Source: Lachnospiraceae bacterium (GTDB taxonomy: Bacteria > Bacillota > Clostridia > Lachnospirales > Lachnospiraceae). From it: a stretch of DNA of 8,950 nucleotides. Below the pieces are notes generated by a model. The model worked only from the letters and a program-made list of their open reading frames with translations. It did no database searches and was not told the origin of the DNA. Made by a program: the position numbers and the translations under genes. Numbering within the stretch: position 1 is the first letter of the stretch; the number at the start of each line of letters is the position of its first letter. Where the stretch lies: contig JAJQIE010000065.1 in NCBI GenBank assembly GCA_021199395.1, positions 1 through 8,950 on the forward strand, read 5' to 3'. Below, piece by piece: positions 6,616-8,950 of this stretch.

Positions 6616-6766
6616 TATCGTAAGAGCTTGTGCTTAATGCGCAGAATGTTTTGCCGAGAGTGCGACGCAAAAACCGCAGGCGTAGCGGGCTACGTTGAGG
6701 ATTTTGCGCCGTGCTATCGGTGAAACAGGCAAGCAGTATGCACATGAAATTACGATATGGGCTACT
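6607..6766. repeat. About 160-bp near-perfect palindromic element (MITE-like or dispersed hairpin repeat)
   Basis: The whole gap between the convergent genes folds on one axis near 6687. Tip: 16 bases at 6608-6623 pair with 6750-6765 with one mismatch and one G-U pair, including perfect TATCGTAA / TTACGATA. Middle: TGTGC (6629-6633) pairs with GCACA (6740-6744). Inner arm: 6647-6660 pairs with 6714-6727 with one mismatch and two G-U pairs. Core: CGCAAAA (6666-6672) pairs with TTTTGCG (6702-6708), CC with GG, and CGTAG (6681-6685) with CTACG (6690-6694) around the loop CGGG. No transposase is encoded. The right tip touches the sulfotransferase stop codon (6765-6767). It may end transcription from both sides, although no clean U-tract follows the stem. 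Copies elsewhere are expected if it is a MITE, but this window holds only one. Confidence 0.72.
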
Positions 6767-8849
6767 AACTCACCGCATACCCGCTCCGATACGTCGTACC
6801 ATCCAGCACAAGGTAAATCTCCCAGGTCGCGTCTTGCAGACCTTCTGTGGAAATCCATCCGCTCGTAACGACTGTCGTACCGCCGTCTGTCTCTGTCGCG
6901 GTCTGGGTTATGCCGTAGATCCTTGTCTCGTCCCCGCTCTTTAACACGAGATATCCGTCTGCCAGATCTTCGGAAGATGTTTCCGTCGTATAGGAGCCGC
7001 TCAGGGTAAGCTTTACCGCATCCAGAGTGAAGCTCCAGCCATCCGGCAGCTTCTCCGTGCTGTCAAAGGAAATCTCTGATTCCGGTTCCACAGTGGAAGT
7101 CTCTCCCAGGCTTCCCAGCAGCACACCGATCTGTGTAACATCCAGATCGCCGTCCTCCGTATAAAGAGGCAGTGCCAGCGACCGGTAGGTCTGGCAGTTG
7201 TACGTGTCGCCTGAGATTGTCAGCTCAAAAATCAGCTCCTGATTCACGACCCGGTCGACATGGGTAGTGCTCACTACATCCGCCGAGAACTGATAAGACG
7301 GACCATAGTCGTGGCTGTCCTCCTCCGCGTTATAAAGGTTGGAACCAGCCGTGATCTGCAGCGCATCTACTGTGCCGTCCAGTGAAATTGCCCCGGAAAT
7401 CCAGTCAGAATACCACTCGGCTCCGCGTTCCTTACCGTATTCATAGACCTGCTCCACAGTCATTGCCTCCGTATCTATGTGGTAAATGACCGCACGGGAA
7501 TATATATCATCGCCACTCACACGGTTGTCGTTGTCCTCATATTTCACTTTTGCCGTTCCATTGTCAAACAGCAGAATATCTCCATTGTCGAGCATCGTCA
7601 CCTGATGCTGCGCATAAAACCATTCAAAATCATCGCCAACCGGAGTGAAGAAATAACTCTCATCCACGCTCTCCCAGCCATCCGGATCTCCAAGTATCCA
7701 TGCAAGTGTTTTTTCCGTCCTGTTTACCGCGACAATCGCGTCCTTGTGCCGCGCGGAGAGCAGCAGCAGGTCATTTTCTTCATCGTACCAGAGCGCGTTG
7801 TTGTGGAACCAGTCTGTCTCACTGGAGCCATCCGTCCAGATGGAAGCGGATGCGCCGTCGCTCAGATCTTCAAACAGGTCTTTAAGATCCAGCTCCCATA
7901 CCACTTCCCCAGTTTCGCGGTCTATCTCGACCACATAATCTTCAAAGCTGCTTAAATCCGGACTGCTCGTCGCCACCAGCAGATTTCCACTGGAAAGCTC
8001 CTGGAAGTCATGGTGCATACCGCCCGGAATCGCGTACTCGGCATAAATCTTTCCGTTCAGGTCAAACTCAACCAGACCGGATTTGTGATAACCGCTCCGG
8101 ATCGTATAGGAAGAAGGCGCCATCAGATGGCCGTTTGAAAGCCGGTGGACGCCCATCACTCCCACAGACGTGAAGTACCACCGGATATCTCCCGCGCTGT
8201 CGATCGCCAGAATCGTACCGCCACTCGAACAGATAAAATTCAGGCAGGACTCATCATAGGCGTCCGCATCCAGCATCTCGGCCTCAATATTCCAGGCGCT
8301 CACATCCACGCTTTCCGTCGTAATTTCCAGTGTATTTGTCGTACCGTCCTCCAGCGTCAGAACCACCTCCGTCGTATCGCCATTATACAGTCCATACACC
8401 GGAACAATGTGGTCGGTCGCCGCATCAAATGTCCCCTTGATATCATTCTCCTCACTCTTTCCCTTTACGGTAATCGTGCCGCCCATTTCCTCCTCCGTGC
8501 TGAAAACAACCACAGCCGTCAGCGGTGAATTTCCATAGGGATTCAGGACAACCAGAGGTTCTTCAAATGAATACCCCACCGCCGCTTCCTGCAGCAGCGC
8601 CTCGTCAATCGCGTTCTGGGAAGCAAAAATATCCGTCTCCTCAAGGAGCATGATATCCTCCGCGCTTTCTGTGTCCGCGGCCGTCTCCGTAGCCTCCGCG
8701 TTTTCTGTGGTCACGGCAGTCTCAACAGCCTCCGCGCTTTCTGCGTCCTCCGCCAGCGCCGTCAGCGGTGCAGAGCTCCCGGCCGCAAGCATGAAAACAG
8801 CAGCCATCATAAATAAACCGTGTTTTGTAAAAAAGCAATGTCTTTTCAT
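6765..8849 (-). CDS. Secreted aryl-sulfate sulfotransferase (PAPS-independent, ASST family)
   Basis: This 694-residue exported enzyme is predicted to move sulfate from a phenolic sulfate ester to another phenol through a sulfo-histidine intermediate, without PAPS. A Sec signal peptide covers residues 1-33: KR-containing start, hydrophobic LFMMAAVFMLAAG, cleavage after ALA. An acidic repeat (34-65) follows, then the ASST N-terminal beta domain (NPYGNSPLTAVVVF; HIVPVYGLY) and a beta-propeller core. Active-site candidates are His279/280 (MHHD), His349 and Asn351 (WFHNN), Arg367 (SARHKD) and the nucleophile candidate His415 (AQHQV). The 18-residue His349-Arg367 spacing equals that recalled for E. 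coli AssT (His356-Arg374). Between Arg367 and His415 no cysteines occur, so the DsbL-formed disulfide of enterobacterial AssT is absent. Residues about 480-694 are an extra beta-rich, Thr/Ser-rich region without an LPXTG anchor. The ATG has GAGGAAA (8856-8862) at 6 bases. Confidence 0.92.
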   Translation of the reverse strand: MKRHCFFTKHGLFMMAAVFMLAAGSSAPLTALAEDAESAEAVETAVTTENAEATETAADTESAEDIMLLEETDIFASQNAIDEALLQEAAVGYSFEEPLVVLNPYGNSPLTAVVVFSTEEEMGGTITVKGKSEENDIKGTFDAATDHIVPVYGLYNGDTTEVVLTLEDGTTNTLEITTESVDVSAWNIEAEMLDADAYDESCLNFICSSGGTILAIDSAGDIRWYFTSVGVMGVHRLSNGHLMAPSSYTIRSGYHKSGLVEFDLNGKIYAEYAIPGGMHHDFQELSSGNLLVATSSPDLSSFEDYVVEIDRETGEVVWELDLKDLFEDLSDGASASIWTDGSSETDWFHNNALWYDEENDLLLLSARHKDAIVAVNRTEKTLAWILGDPDGWESVDESYFFTPVGDDFEWFYAQHQVTMLDNGDILLFDNGTAKVKYEDNDNRVSGDDIYSRAVIYHIDTEAMTVEQVYEYGKERGAEWYSDWISGAISLDGTVDALQITAGSNLYNAEEDSHDYGPSYQFSADVVSTTHVDRVVNQELIFELTISGDTYNCQTYRSLALPLYTEDGDLDVTQIGVLLGSLGETSTVEPESEISFDSTEKLPDGWSFTLDAVKLTLSGSYTTETSSEDLADGYLVLKSGDETRIYGITQTATETDGGTTVVTSGWISTEGLQDATWEIYLVLDGTTYRSGYAVS
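8657..8751 (-). repeat. 36-bp tandem repeat (2.6 copies) in the 5' end of the sulfotransferase gene
   Basis: The motif CCTCCGCG(C/T)TTTCTG, read on the plus strand, recurs at 8657, 8693 and 8729, exactly 36 bases apart. Units 1 and 2 agree at 28 of 36 positions by hand count; unit 3 is partial. In the protein this gives 12-residue units such as TENAEATETAAD and ESAEAVETAVT, directly after the signal-peptide cleavage site. The frame-preserving period and acidic Thr/Ala/Glu content suggest a flexible secreted spacer whose copy number may vary between strains. Confidence 0.75.
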
Positions 8850-8874
8850 TTTGATTTTCCTCGCTTTCTGTTAA

Positions 8875-8902
8875 ATCATAACAGCCATCCCGTCTGCCAC
8901 AA
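8875..8902 (-). promoter_or_regulatory. Putative promoter of the sulfotransferase gene
   Basis: On the minus strand a TATGAT -10 box (8880-8875, 5 of 6 consensus) lies 26 bases upstream of the ATG, with a poor -35 box TTGTGG (8902-8897) at a 16-base spacing. The start would fall near 8868, giving a leader of under 20 bases that includes the ribosome binding site. The weak -35 suggests either low basal expression or help from an activator. The remaining bases to 8950 hold no gene. Confidence 0.4.
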
Positions 8903-8950
8903 AAAACTTTTGCATAAACCTGACATTTTTTACACCGAATGCTTTATGAT

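Noticed and set aside
6634..6858. Short ORFs inside the palindromic element
   Set aside because: Their sequences follow from the inverted repeat and both strands are open over short stretches; no start signal or protein family is apparent.
8145..8528. Plus-strand ORFs antisense to the sulfotransferase (also 7479-7955 and 8650-8874)
   Set aside because: They mirror a clearly coding minus-strand gene and show no domain features.
8920..8950. Divergent plus-strand promoter at the right edge (CTGACA, TATGAT)
   Set aside because: The spacing is 19 bases and the downstream sequence is outside the window, so no gene supports it.

Overview
The window looks like part of a Clostridia chromosome, most likely a gut Lachnospiraceae relative. 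The reasons are moderately GC-rich coding sequence, strong AGGAGG-type ribosome binding sites with about 6-base spacers, dense co-directional genes, and a secreted aryl-sulfate sulfotransferase of the type found in intestinal Clostridia. This placement is inferred from protein style and gene content only. I recognise no plasmid, phage, CRISPR, rRNA or tRNA signature.

Layout, left to right. (1) Bases 2-937 hold the C-terminal part of CTP synthase (pyrG), cut by the window edge. (2) Bases 938-1247 are non-coding. They carry a good promoter that runs almost directly into a strong hairpin-plus-U-tract terminator, followed by a potentially structured leader with a possible 11-residue micro-ORF. 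(3) Bases 1248-4284 are a tight three-gene block: a circularly permuted ATP-grasp ligase, an alpha-E protein overlapping it by 19 bases, and a transglutaminase-like cysteine hydrolase 2 bases further on. (4) After a 160-base gap with a perfect TATAAT box and a hairpin come two paralogous AstE/AspA (M14-like zinc deacylase) proteins. The first keeps the complete metal site; the second has lost both zinc-binding histidines. (5) A roughly 160-bp near-perfect palindrome fills the space between convergent genes and looks like a MITE or other dispersed hairpin element. (6) On the minus strand, bases 8849-6765 encode a secreted PAPS-independent aryl-sulfate sulfotransferase with a 12-residue acidic repeat just after its signal peptide.

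How the genes may work together. ATP-grasp, alpha-E and transglutaminase-like genes form a known conserved neighbourhood, predicted to make and break an amide or peptide linkage on an unidentified substrate. In many Proteobacteria it travels with the proteasome-like protein Anbu. Here no Anbu gene lies between the ATP-grasp and the end of the co-directional run, and two M14-like amide hydrolase-family proteins occupy the downstream positions. My reading is a make-and-trim pathway: the ATP-grasp forms an amide, the transglutaminase-like protein and the active M14 protein remodel or hydrolyse it, and the histidine-less paralogue acts as a binding or regulatory partner. The protein families are clear from sequence, but the pathway and substrate are inference. 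The sulfotransferase is convergent and separated by the palindrome, so it is probably unrelated.
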